From contig NC_045145.1 in assembly GCF_008831285.2 (NCBI RefSeq), forward strand, positions 2,232,001 to 2,296,000: DNA of 64,000 bases, given 5' to 3'. Shown here piece by piece: positions 10,474-20,539 of the stretch (position 1 is the stretch's first letter; every line of letters begins with the position of its first letter). This stretch comes from Nymphaea colorata (taxonomy: Eukaryota; Streptophyta; Magnoliopsida; Nymphaeales; Nymphaeaceae). The translations under genes were made by a program, and so were the position numbers. Below the pieces are notes generated by a model, which saw only the letters and a list, made by a program, of their open reading frames with translations, searched no databases and had not been told where the DNA came from.

Positions 10474-11123
10474 CTAAACATGACTCTTACAATGTCCATA
10501 ACTTGAACATTTTTTGACACTTGAAGTAAGAGGTAAGCTTGATCTTGGAATGAGACTATCTGTGACAAGTTTTTCAATGAAATGTCGACCACAGTGTCCT
10601 AGCCGACTATGCCGCCACAGATCAGACTCCAAAAATTGGTTAGGGTCCCTTACTTTTGATTGAAAATGGCAAGAACTTGGCACTGATGACGCATTATGAG
10701 AACTTCAATCCTATATTAAAAGTGGATGAATCGTTGGGTAGACATTCCTTGAGGACGTACATATTCCCTTGACGCTCCCCTCTAGCAAACATTTTCTTCG
10801 TTTTGGAGGTCCTTGACATAGACAGAAGAAGGTGTGAATTCACCAGAAGAGCTTGTATCATCAATGAGTTTAGAAATGGATATGATGTTCTTTTTGATAT
10901 TGAGAGCAAGTACAACATTAGACAGTGATAGAGACGAGGATGACAATGGAATATGTGCATTTCCAATATGTGTAATGGGATGAGATTTTTCATCACCTGT
11001 TATAATGCAACTTCTACCGTAATGAGGGGATAAGTTAGTCAATTTACCTGCATTTCCTGTCACATGATTAACTACACCTGAATCCAAGAACCATTCTCCC
11101 TGCTCATTTTGCTTTATAGTCAT
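10474..11123 (-). pseudogene. Copia protease and GAG-pre-integrase remnants
   Basis: The frame 11123-10782 contains the retroviral-type aspartic protease start WFLDSGVVNHVTGN, with Asp-Ser-Gly kept. The frame 10683-10474 carries the pre-integrase His-rich block with 'SRLGHCGRHFIEKL'. They lie in different frames, so the polyprotein is broken. The same protease start occurs at about 6940-6800 in the partial copy. Confidence 0.8.
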
Positions 11124-11135
11124 TTTCAGAATGCG

Positions 11136-11383
11136 GTCATCAATAGCTGTTGCATATCTTCAGCGGTGGATTTAGAACTTTGTCCTCCTTGTTTATAATC
11201 ATGTCTTACCCCTTTGTTTTTATTTTGATGATTAAACCAAACTGTGCCTTCATGTGCCCGTCATCAATAGCTGTTGCATATCTTCAGCGGTGGATTTAGA
11301 ACTTTGTCCTCCTTGTTTATAATCATGTCTTACCCCTTTGTTTTTATTTTGATGATTAAACCAAACTGTGCCTTCATGTGCCC
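11136..11383 (-). repeat. 124-bp tandem duplication inside the gag zinc-knuckle region
   Basis: 11136-11259 and 11260-11383 are almost identical. The unit ends inside the zinc-knuckle segment, and the join removes the Cys/His residues that would follow in the first unit. A length of 124 bp is not a multiple of three, so the duplication shifts the frame. The partial copy (6960-7080) has a single unit, so this happened in the full copy only. Confidence 0.85.
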
Positions 11384-12310
11384 TTTCTTGTTGCACTGAA
11401 AACAAATTGGTATTTTTCTTGAAGTATCCAAAGGAGACATACATTGGTTATGTGGTGTTGGTAGAATGCCACGACCACCAGGTTGGAGTTCCCATGGCTC
11501 TTACCAAACTTTACATTTATAGCCTACACATTTCCCTTGATCAGTCTTTTCAATGACTCTTTTCATATTCGTGTTGGACAAGTTTACCTTGTAGTTCGTT
11601 GAAGAAAGGCAGAACAAGAAGGACCTCAAGAGCTGTAATAAAAGCATGATAATCATGCCCAAGTCCATTCAAGGTTTGCTGCACATTTTTCTTATCAGAA
11701 ATGTTATTCCCTGAGGCAGCAAGTTGGTCTGTGACGGCCTTAACACGCCCCAAATAATCCATCATAGACGTTGAACCTTAAAGAAAGTACATAATTCGAG
11801 CTTCTGATATTTAGGAAAAGGTATAAGCAAGGGTTTCTCAGTACAATCATCAGAAACTGAAAGTAACAATTGTTGAGATAAATAGGACAAAATATAACAA
11901 CAATAACTTCTCTTGCCTCATTTTTTATTTCCTGCAAAACAGATATTGGTGGAGCATTTGTTGAACCATCGAGATGTCCAAAGAGGCCTTGACTTTTTAT
12001 GAAAGACATGATTTGCAAGATAATTCTCCTGGTTGAGTTTTTTGGTAATAAGGTGAGAAAGAAAACTTGAGGACATGCCAGAATGCAAAAGGTTTTTCAT
12101 GACAGCAGAGCAGAAAGGAATGGTATATAGGTAGAAGATGAGAGGGAAAGAAGACACGATATAACAAGATGTGTCCTTAGGTAGCAAGAAGAAAAAGGAA
12201 CAAGAATTGCGCAAGAGAAAAGTAAATTCAGGATAGAGACAAGATGAGAAAAGAGTTCTAACCAGATCAGACCTATTTGGGCATTTCGTGTTTGGTAGAC
12301 ATAAACGTGT
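11384..12310 (-). pseudogene. Copia gag remnant
   Basis: Frames near 11765-11550 and 12018-11740 match those of the partial copy (7514-7221 and above), including 'MDYLGRVKAVTDQLAASGNNISDK' type gag sequence, and end with the CCHC region. Several indels relative to the partial copy break the frame. The 5' leader with the primer site lies immediately to the right. Confidence 0.75.
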
Positions 12311-12322
12311 GCTCTGATACCA
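12311..12322 (-). other. Primer-binding site of the copia element
   Basis: TGGTATCAGAGC on the minus strand directly follows the 3' end of the 5' LTR. This is the standard plant copia site, complementary to the 3' end of initiator Met tRNA. Confidence 0.9.
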
Positions 12323-12701
12323 TGATAGAAATCTAGTCTGTAACCAGAAAACAGTACTCACGCAGGAAGAAAGAGAGAGAGAGAGAGAATGAAAACAAGA
12401 AGAAACTGAGGAGAAGAAGCCGTAGCTAAAATGGTTTGCACGGCCTCTATTTATAATCCTATTTTCAGAATTCTAAGAGTCTCCAATAGTAGAATCTTAA
12501 GAGATTTCACAAGCTCCAAGGACATTAATTACATCATAGAAACCTAAGAGAATTCACATATAACAAGGATATTAACTACAACATAGAATCCTAGGAAACT
12601 CTTCACATGTTACAACAAGGACATTAAATATCTTAACACATTCTACAAAGAGGTGGAATCCTAAGAGACTCCTCTTCAACTGAAGGATTTATATTTTAAC
12701 A
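12323..12701 (-). repeat. 5' LTR of the copia element
   Basis: 379 bp. On the minus strand it begins TGTTAAAATATAAATCC and ends TTTCTATCA before the primer site. Compared with 8102-8490 it differs by several substitutions and small indels, including a shorter GA run. The insertion is therefore not very recent. Confidence 0.88.
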
Positions 12702-14944
12702 GGATACATATTATACACGAAAATTGTCAAAAAATATGCCACTTGGTGGCTCTCAACATGAAAAAAGGCATGCACGCATGGAGGTTAAGACACATACATC
12801 AAACATTCTTCAAGAATAATCGTTCAATAAAAAAATCATTATGTATACTCCAAAAGTAAAACTACCATGTTTCTTATACTCATCAGGACATCTGCAAACA
12901 ATCTAAAGTTACCTCAAACAAAGAGTGACTAAGTCTCTTTCAAATTCATGGCAAGTACTTTTCTCAGGAAATTCACATGCCTAAAGGCATTTTCACCCTT
13001 TAAACGCCACAAAGGTGAAGCACATTTTACCTATTGAAATTGGACTCACAGGTGAGGCATGAGCGTCAAGTACAAGAGTACAATCACTCCGTTTAATCAC
13101 GGATTTTGTTTAAGAACAGATTTGGTCGTGGGAGAAGGGAAATACTTCAGGCGTTGGGACAAGTTACTGCAATTCATACAACAGAAAACCTGATGAATTT
13201 CAAATGCTCCAATCATTTCCTCTTATTGGAAGGGGTTAAAACTTAAAAGAACATAGGGGTTAAAACTTAAAAGAACATACCATTTTTATACTTCTACTGT
13301 ATAACTGATCAACCCTTAAAAGTTAAAATCATAGCTCAAATGCATATTTCAACATAACTCAATGAGTCCATGAACAACAAAAGTTAATCACAGCAACTAG
13401 GATAATTTCAATAACTTGCAAAAAGTTACCTAGACTGAACAGTACAACCTAACCAACAAATTGTCATTAACAACAGTACACAGTGTAAATAATGAATTAT
13501 GAAATAACACGAATTATGAAATAACACGTGCTAATTCCAACTTATTTGCGGTCTCAAATCATTATTATTTCAAATCGATTTAATTGTCGATAGAATATAA
13601 CTAAAAGTCAAGATCTTGAGGTTTATGATACCTGCGATGCTACTTCAGCACCAAGAGGAGAACGAAGTTTTCCATAATGCTGACAAGAAATCTTTAGCAA
13701 GGAGAATAGCAACCGCAATGACTCCCCCCTTCTATGGTCAACATTAGAAGATTCATAAATGGCAATTCTCTCATCAACCCATTTAAGAACATCCTTGGTA
13801 CAACATTCCCGCCAACAAGGGGGCCAAGCAAAGATTGCTAACATAAAGTATGGAAATAATCACATGCTGCTTTTATAGCTTCCATCACCAAATTTATCTT
13901 TCACAATCTCCATCATCTTATGAACTAAAATCATGCTTCCTACTCAATCCTTCACATGAAACGAGCAGCACTATAACCATCTATCTGGTGCCATTCCTCT
14001 GTATTGTGATCATACCTCCATCCAGCAGGCTTTCCCAATACTCAGGACTATATTGAAGCTGTTGGTATGACGTAGCACCCTCTGAGCATTCTGATTCACA
14101 GTTTGCAGAACAACCATTAGGGTTCTTCTCAACGACCTTCTTATTGTTTTTTTTTTATAGAAGAACTACCAAAGACAGAAGATGAAGATGACCGCAGACC
14201 ACCACGGATTCCATCAGTTTGTTGTGTTCTTCCTTGAACAAAACCAGCTTGATTTTGCGAGTGAAATTGCAAAGACGTTGATGAGCTGTCATAAAGAATA
14301 GCTACTCTCATTTTTCAACATCCAAAGACATGCTTCATGAACTTTCCAACCACAATTACCTCCATTGTTCAAACCAACCAGCAGTTCAGTTTCTTCTATT
14401 GCTGGAACAACTGCAATATGAGAAAACAAAACTTTTCTAGCACTCTAGAGAAAAAGCTTGGCATGGAGGCTTCCATGTTAGCAACACATGATTCTATCAT
14501 AACTGAGTTGGATGTGAACAAAATAGCTTGGCATATTTTTAAAATGTAGGCTCCCATGTTAACAAACACATGATTGTATCATAACCAAGTTGGATGTGAG
14601 ATGCAAAGTGGTTCTCATAGATATTCTGTCAAGCAACCAACAAACCTAAGCGATGTATGATATGTAATTCAAAGACTATATCAGAATGTGACACAACCAA
14701 CACACTCATGAACTTGATCAGATTATACTTATCAAAAGAATCAAGTTGTCACAGGCTGACTTTTTCAAGCCTATTTGGCCAACAGGGTGCTGAGGGATAG
14801 TTGATCCACAACACAAGTGAAGGCAATGAAATGAAAACCAAACGCTAAGACAACTAAGATGGAATTATGGTTCTGGTTTAATCTTCCATCCTGAAAGGCA
14901 TGTCTCTCTTAAGATAGAGGAGATGATGGGGCATGACACTCAAC
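12702..14944 (-). repeat. Repeated unit, copy B
   Basis: Shares sequence with copy A (12702-13570) and with copy C (about 12900-14944 against 21000-22684). It is bounded on the left by the copia 5' LTR. On the right, identity with C ends exactly at CACTCAAC (14944 / 22684), where the truncated second copia element begins. On the minus strand it holds exon-like pieces of an unidentified gene. Confidence 0.85.
13632..13844 (-). pseudogene. Exon-like piece of an unidentified gene (unit B)
   Basis: Open minus-strand frame of about 71 codons ending at a good donor (GCATCGCAG|GTATCA). It contains 'FAWPPCWRECCTKDVLKWVD' and 'LLFSLLKISCQHYGKLRSP'. The matching frame in unit C ends at the same donor (21773). 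Upstream, the natural continuation (..AACDYFHTL) is in another frame with a stop, so this copy carries a frameshift. A second piece (about 14330-14195) reads 'RVAILYDSSSTSLQF' and 'NQAGFVQGRTQQ'. I do not recognise the protein. The peptides look like ordinary cellular protein and not like a transposon. Confidence 0.45.
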
Positions 14945-14999
14945 GGTATTTATTTAACAAGGACAAACTCCCTTTCCCAGCCACAGCCACAGAGATAAG

Positions 15000-15135
15000 A
15001 ACCATCAGCCATAGACACACGTTGCCGCCCAGAAGACAATTTGTATTCTTGAAACATCTTAGGGTCCCTTGTCATATGATGTGTAGCTCCACTGTCTACA
15101 ATCCGATCACCATGTGAGGAATTACCTTGATCACT
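15000..15135 (-). pseudogene. Protease N-terminal fragment of the second copia element
   Basis: The minus strand reads 'GDRIVDSGATHHMTRDPKMF' followed by 'RVSMADGS', the classic copia protease start with the catalytic Asp-Ser-Gly. The frame then runs into a stop near 14955, close to the breakpoint. Confidence 0.75.
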
Positions 15136-15179
15136 TTTGGCAACAGGGCTAACTTAACCCCCTCGTAGAAGCTTCCTCA

Positions 15180-16162
15180 TTACGCTTGCAATTCTTTGAG
15201 TTGATCGGAAGAAAGCTTTGATTTGGCAACATTTGAAGAGCTATTCTGACTAGACTCAGGCACAGAAGGACTCCGCCGACTAGAAGGAGGACGACCCCGG
15301 ACAAGTCGCTTCTCAGGGTGAAGATCCCAACAAAAATCAACAGAATGTCCCAATTTGTTGCAATGGCTACACCGTCGAGCAGGACGTTGTCCAGTCCCTG
15401 AAGCCCAACTAACAAAGGCTGAAGGAGAACTCCCCTGACTGGAGTCAATATGCATCACCTGGCGTCGTTGTTCCTCAGATTCTACTCGAGCATACACCTC
15501 TTCAATCCCAGGAATCTCATCACAGTTGAGAATTTGACTCTGAATGGATTCAAACTCATCACGCAGGCCTCCAAGGAAAATAAAAGTACTCCAAGGAAAA
15601 TAAAAGTACGATCCATCCATTCCTTTTTCCAGTATAAGGCATGATCAGAACCACAGTTTCATCATCATTGATAGTCGAGTTCCTCCCATTTAGTCTTCAG
15701 GGCCGCAAAAAAAAGATGCCACAGACAAATCACCCTGTTTAAGAGAGTAGATGTTGCGTTTAATCTGATACGTACGCAAAACTCTCTTCTTACGGCCATA
15801 CATCCTTGCAAGCACCGTCCACATATCATAAGAGGTCGACTTTCGCAGAATAAGTGGTTGAATATCAACAGAAACAGAGCTGATGATCCACACCTTAACT
15901 TGACTGTCTTCCAACGCCCAAGTTGCACATCGAGGATCAGTGGATCTGTTTTACTAGGCGCCGGTTTCTCCCCTGTGATATAGGGAAGGCGACCACGACT
16001 AGTTATCCCAATTTCAAGTGCGGCAGACCAAGAGAGATAGTTGTCTTTAGTCAAGCGAATAGACGTGACCTGAACCGGTAAGTTCTCGCTCTTGGTAGTA
16101 TTGCTCGTGTCAAAGGCAACATCAATCTTGGGAGTCATCTTGTCGGCCATCACGTTCACCAA
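15180..16162 (-). pseudogene. Gag of the second copia element
   Basis: Two frames. 16162-15665 begins at a plausible Met and reads 'VTSIRLTKDNYLSWSAALEI', the typical start of UBN2-type copia gag. A frameshift occurs near 15914. The frame 15620-15180 continues with 'LRDEFESIQSQIL' and a CCHC zinc knuckle CSHCNKLGHSVDFCW. A direct repeat of about 18 bp at 15578-15609 adds a short insertion at the join. Confidence 0.8.
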
Positions 16163-16548
16163 AGAGAAACACTACCCAGGACCAAGGAACACGACCGGGT
16201 GGTGGACCCAAGAACCACGCCGATGGCAATGCGCAGGCGACGGTGCTGGTGAAGGCAACGGCTGCGGCGCTGGACAGAGGCAACAGCGACGCTAGACGAG
16301 GCAACGGCGCTTGACCAGGCTAAGCGACGGCGCAGGTGAAGACAATGGCGGCGGCGCTGGACTAAGACAACGACGGCCCTGGGAAAGGCGACGGCGGCGC
16401 TGCGAACGGCAACGGCGTTAGCTCAGGAATAGGCGATGGAGGCGGCAGAAATGGCAGTGACGGCGGGCTACGGGCGGCGGAAACTCCAGCAGCGGCGGGA
16501 AAAAGAAGGCAGAAACTTTACTGGCACACCAACAATCTCACACGCGTG

Positions 16549-16560
16549 GCTCTGATACCA
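16549..16560 (-). other. Primer-binding site of the second copia element
   Basis: TGGTATCAGAGC on the minus strand, directly after the LTR end. Confidence 0.88.
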
Positions 16561-16834
16561 TGTAGAAACACGCAACGGAAAGGAGAAACAGAAAAGAAAC
16601 ACATGATATACGTGGAAAACCTCAAGAAGAGGTGAAAAACCAATGAAAAGCTCTAACCTAGGGGCAACACCGCAACCCTAGGAGAGAGAATATTATTTTC
16701 CACTTAATCACCAATTACACAATAAGTGGGATTATATAAGAGGGAGACCAGCCTAGGGTACTGAGCCACTCTCGGTACCCGTGCCCATGGGATCGGGTCC
16801 ATATCTAGACCTGGTTCCCTATACAAGATATTCT

Positions 16835-16838
<4 letters not shown>
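16561..16838 (-). repeat. 5' LTR of the second copia element
   Basis: 278 bp with TG..CA ends. Only one LTR of this element is present in the window, so the termini rest on the TG/CA ends and on the abutting primer site. Confidence 0.8.
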
Positions 16839-16879
<41 letters not shown>

Positions 16880-17330
16880 TAAATTTGTATATGTACATAG
16901 CATGTTACTATGTAACATATATTACGTAGTATATGTTATATATACATATAATAATATTAATATGTATATCATAATATACATATAATATGTATAATATTAT
17001 ATATAATAGATTATAATATACGTATTATACGTATATTATACATATACATACATATCATTTGTATTGCATAAGTAATATAACATGTTATCATATATATAAT
17101 GGTATATACATATATATATAATGGTATATACATATATGTGGAATATAATACGTATATCTATTATACATGTGATATATGTGTATACTTATAGTTAACTATA
17201 ATATGTGATATGTTAATATACGTATATAGATATACTATAACATATATACAATACATGTATGTAGTATATATTTTATAGTATAATATACATATCAACAAAT
17301 GAATTTGAATGTGAACTGAGATATAAAATT
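16839..17330. repeat. (AT)n tract and AT-rich degenerate repeats
   Basis: (AT)n at 16839-16873, followed by about 450 bp of TATA/ATGTAT-rich sequence with many short palindromes and no coding potential. Confidence 0.8.
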
Positions 17331-17471
17331 ACTGGGAACTTTGCCTCAGAAACCAGCTTATAGTATTCAAGTACTGCACAATATGTGAGGAAAAGAAATA
17401 AGAGTTAGCAAAGAAGCTACATTGCAATGAGATGCACAGGCATAGCAGGTGAAAATAAGTAAACAAGCCAC

Positions 17472-17597
17472 CTTTGTCACAATTCTCTCTAAACATTCAG
17501 CAAACTCATGAAAGAGCTGCAACTTATAGGTTTGCACGAGCACGGAGTCACATATATCAGTATGTGTGCAATTTTCAAGATTTTTCAGGAAAGCATT
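17472..17597 (-). CDS. Candidate internal exon, unidentified gene
   Basis: Exactly 126 bp (42 codons) open on the minus strand, bounded by an AG acceptor (CTTGAG|AAT) and a GT donor (ACAAAG|GTGGC), phase 0 at both ends. The peptide begins NAFLKNLENCTHTDICDSVL and ends ECLERIVTK. It looks like a helical segment of a cellular protein. It lies on the same strand as the exon-like pieces in D1, C and B, 3' of them, so it may belong to the same gene. The family is not recognised. Confidence 0.45.
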
Positions 17598-18578
17598 CTC
17601 AAGTATAAAATACAAGTAGAAAAAAAGTAATAAAACAGCTGCGAAGATAACACTAATTTTCAAGATTTTCTTTTTGGATTGTTAACTACATATGGTTAAA
17701 ATAATGAGAAAATTATAAACTTGACCCTCCAAAAAACTGTTTTTAGTGGGAGGGGTTTGTTTGACTCACTCAGTAGCCTATTTACTTGGTTTCACCTACA
17801 TTCTTCTTGTATCACTAGGAAGGAACACTTAGTCAATACACAGAAATAATGAATAGTTAATATCTTAACATTGCACCATACACATCCACAACAATGACAA
17901 ACTAACTACCCTAGAGATTTTAGTTCCACATGTCAACAGCATCAAAGTTCAATGTGGCTACTTTAATTTTTCTCAAAGTGAAGGAACCAGTTTGGAGGTC
18001 TAGTTTGCCAAGTTATGAAAAAGCTGCATGTTTAGGTCAAGAAAATGGTGGGCTACATAGAAAGAAAATGAATGCCAAAGGTTACAAAATAAGCATATGG
18101 GGTCATAGTCAAGCATTCCAAGTAGAACTACTTGAAAATGCACTACAAGAACTAATGCAAACGGTGGGCTAGTGAATTGAGTAAGTTGACATCTCATGGT
18201 CAATGTTCACCGATGCAAGAAGAAACATAAAAATGAAGAACATTAGAAGTTAACTTTGTGCTGACATTACAAACTAATTTTACAATCCAAATATAAAGTT
18301 TGTGTTCTTAATCAACAGAAAAAAACAAGTCACAAAAGCAAAGCATATGCAAATACTACTTGATCGCAAATATTTTAAATACCAAATCAAAGACAACAAG
18401 GTCTTAAAGCATGTGATTGCATGATGTAGAATTACCTCGTTCTTCTTGGCTATGCAAGATTACGTAGTTAGAATTAAACTAGCGAACACAACATTTACGA
18501 AGATTTAGAAATCTATCTCTGTCTCTCTCTCTCACACACACACACATGCCATGCATTCACAATCCGAGACCTTAGTAC

Positions 18579-18647
18579 CTGAATAGGCGTGACTGGAGAT
18601 TCTTTACAGGTTGCAGGATTTATGAACAGGGCGGTCACCTTACAAAA
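18579..18647 (-). CDS. Candidate internal exon, unidentified gene
   Basis: Exactly 69 bp (23 codons) on the minus strand between an AG acceptor (CTGAG|TTTTG) and a strong donor (ATTCAG|GTACTAAG), phase 0 at both ends. The peptide runs FCKVTALFINPATCKE and ends PVTPIQ. With 17472-17597 it forms a phase-compatible pair in the same direction. The protein family is not recognised. Confidence 0.45.
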
Positions 18648-19860
18648 CTCAGAGAGTGTAGGTATTTGTCAACTTAGTAATTTAGTCACATAAGTGAGTG
18701 AGAGCAATAGAAAGATAAGTCACATAAGTGAACATGACGCTAGTAAAGCTTAAAGATTTAAGAAACAATGACCACTCCCACTTTTGGTGGACAGGCAAAG
18801 GAGCAAGAAGTATAAAACAATGTCATGTAAAATTAGTTGACATCAAAGACAGGGCCACCCATGGCTTGGGGTGTGCAAAGGCCCCACATGCAGTTTCTCA
18901 TTTCAAAAATGAATAGCAATCATAAGAGAGTATAACAATTGTCATGTTTCTTTTGTACAGGTTGCACATAAAATCCATTTCAGGCAGCAATTTCATCTTG
19001 TAGTGTGGATTTAGTTTTCTTTACAACAGATATAAAAATCTCAAGTCAACTTTTTATTGGGACAACTCCCGAAAAGAAGGCCCATTAAATGGCATCACCT
19101 TTCTGTCATATTAAAAAAGTCTTAAAAAAGCCATTAAAAATTATATTGTTCATTAACTTATTAAGTTATTCTTGTGTAGTAGTACAATTTGTTATTCAAT
19201 TAGTAATAACCTACATTCATTTTAGGGTAAATTTGATTTTTAGAAGAAAAACTCATGAAACTTTTGTTCTTCTGTTTAGCTATTATAAAAAACAACACAA
19301 CTTTGTCATTTTCAACTTAGAAACTGGAAAAGGATAAAGGTTGTCATTCAAAACCACATTTTAAAAGATTCTGGTAAGTAAACTGAATGATGTTTTCAAA
19401 CTTTTTAGAAAAGCCTGTCCTAGTGAAAAGGGGAGGGGACGTCGAAGGTAATGCACAATGACCATGAGAAAAGTTGCTCTTTAAACTGACTCGGCCTGGC
19501 AAATGAATAAATATAAACAAAATTGAAGAGCAATCATGTTATTTGCCTGCTCCCTCACCCTCATTGGCCTTGCAGGGTCAAAGGTGCTGGTAACTTAAAA
19601 CATGGGATGCCATCGTTTTGCATACTGTAGCTGATTGAAACCAAAATACACGTATGCCTGCTGATTTTTCTTCCTTCTTCATTGCAGGAAAGAAGTCACA
19701 AATTATAATCTGTTATTGAGGAGACGCCACCTACAAACAAAAAGGTTTAGGCTTTAACTGTGGTCTGCACTTGTTGATATACTACTTGGACTGGAGATAA
19801 GAAAACCGAATTCTGGCTAGAAACAACTCTAATATAATTTAAGCAGCATTCTTGTGGTTT
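18648..19860. other. No recognised gene
   Basis: AT-rich, probably intronic if the two candidate exons to the left are real. No element boundaries or frames are supported. Confidence 0.4.
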
Positions 19861-20465
19861 AAGTAATGAAAGGGGCAATATATTACAAAATCAAAGAGGG
19901 ATTGGGTTAGTTTCTCCTACACTCAGAAAACCAAGAAATATAACAAGAGATGTCAAGCTTTTAGTTTGAAATAGTTCATAAATCATCCATCAACTCATAA
20001 GCTTGAGTGCTCGTGTTGTGCACATAATATGTCTTTCATTTACTCGCAGTACTATACAAGCATCAAGATCCATTTCACATAATTGTTGTTGAATCTCTGG
20101 AAGGGATCTCTCTCAATTTCCAAAATATGAATATAAAAGAATGGTCCTCAACATCAGAAATCAAAAAGAGGAGTAGAATTGACTCCAAAATTACACATCT
20201 GCAAAAGACTGTCGCATTCAATTTCTGCAAGTTCAGCCATCATGCCTTTCATTCCTTGACAGATACCTTTTGTTTTTTTTTTCTTTTGTTTTTTCTTTTT
20301 TTCGTTCCTCCTTTTGATTTCATTTTTCAGGCCGACCTTCACCTTTGAGGGAATACCTCACCACCCCAAAGGCTACTGCGAAGCTCCACCACTTTGGTGG
20401 TTATATGTAGTTTTGTCACGTATCTAACCCGCTTCACCTTACGGGCTTTCAACGATCCAAAAGTT
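19861..20465 (-). repeat. Direct repeat D, copy 1
   Basis: About 600 bp nearly identical to 22732-23360. The two copies flank unit C. On the minus strand it holds an exon-like stretch (about 20109-19999) whose open frame includes 'SLPEIQQQLCEMDLDACIVL' and 'RHIMCTTRALKLM', with a possible donor GTTGAT after LM. Another open piece nearby (about 20250-20160) reads 'GMMAELAEIECDSLLQMC'. Both are conserved between the two D copies. The protein is not recognised. Confidence 0.75.
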
Positions 20466-20539
20466 TATAAATGTTCTTTTTCAATTAAAACAACAATCAT
20501 AAATTAAAATTCTATACAATAATTAGAAACCGAAAAATT

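Larger units (their letters stand above)
8102..12701 (-). mobile_element. Ty1-copia LTR retrotransposon, degenerate
   Basis: About 4.6 kb: 5' LTR 12323-12701, primer site 12311-12322, internal region 12310-8504, polypurine tract 8503-8491, 3' LTR 8490-8102. The domain order is gag, protease, integrase, reverse transcriptase, RNase H, which is the Ty1-copia order. Every coding domain has stops, frameshifts or deletions, so the element is not autonomous. The base pairs just outside the 5' LTR are GGATA (12702-12706). The expected second copy at the far side is not found next to 8102, because another internal fragment is joined there. The insertion interrupts repeat unit B. Confidence 0.9.
14943..16838 (-). 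mobile_element. Truncated second Ty1-copia element (LTR, gag, start of protease)
   Basis: Reading leftward it has a 278-bp 5' LTR (16838-16561, TGTTAGAATATC..GTTTCTACA), a primer site TGGTATCAGAGC (16560-16549), a GC-rich leader (16548-16163), gag and the start of protease. It stops at 14943, where unit B begins. No 3' LTR or downstream domain is present. It is unrelated in sequence to the 8102-12701 element. The right flank is a long (AT)n tract, which hides any target duplication. Confidence 0.85.
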
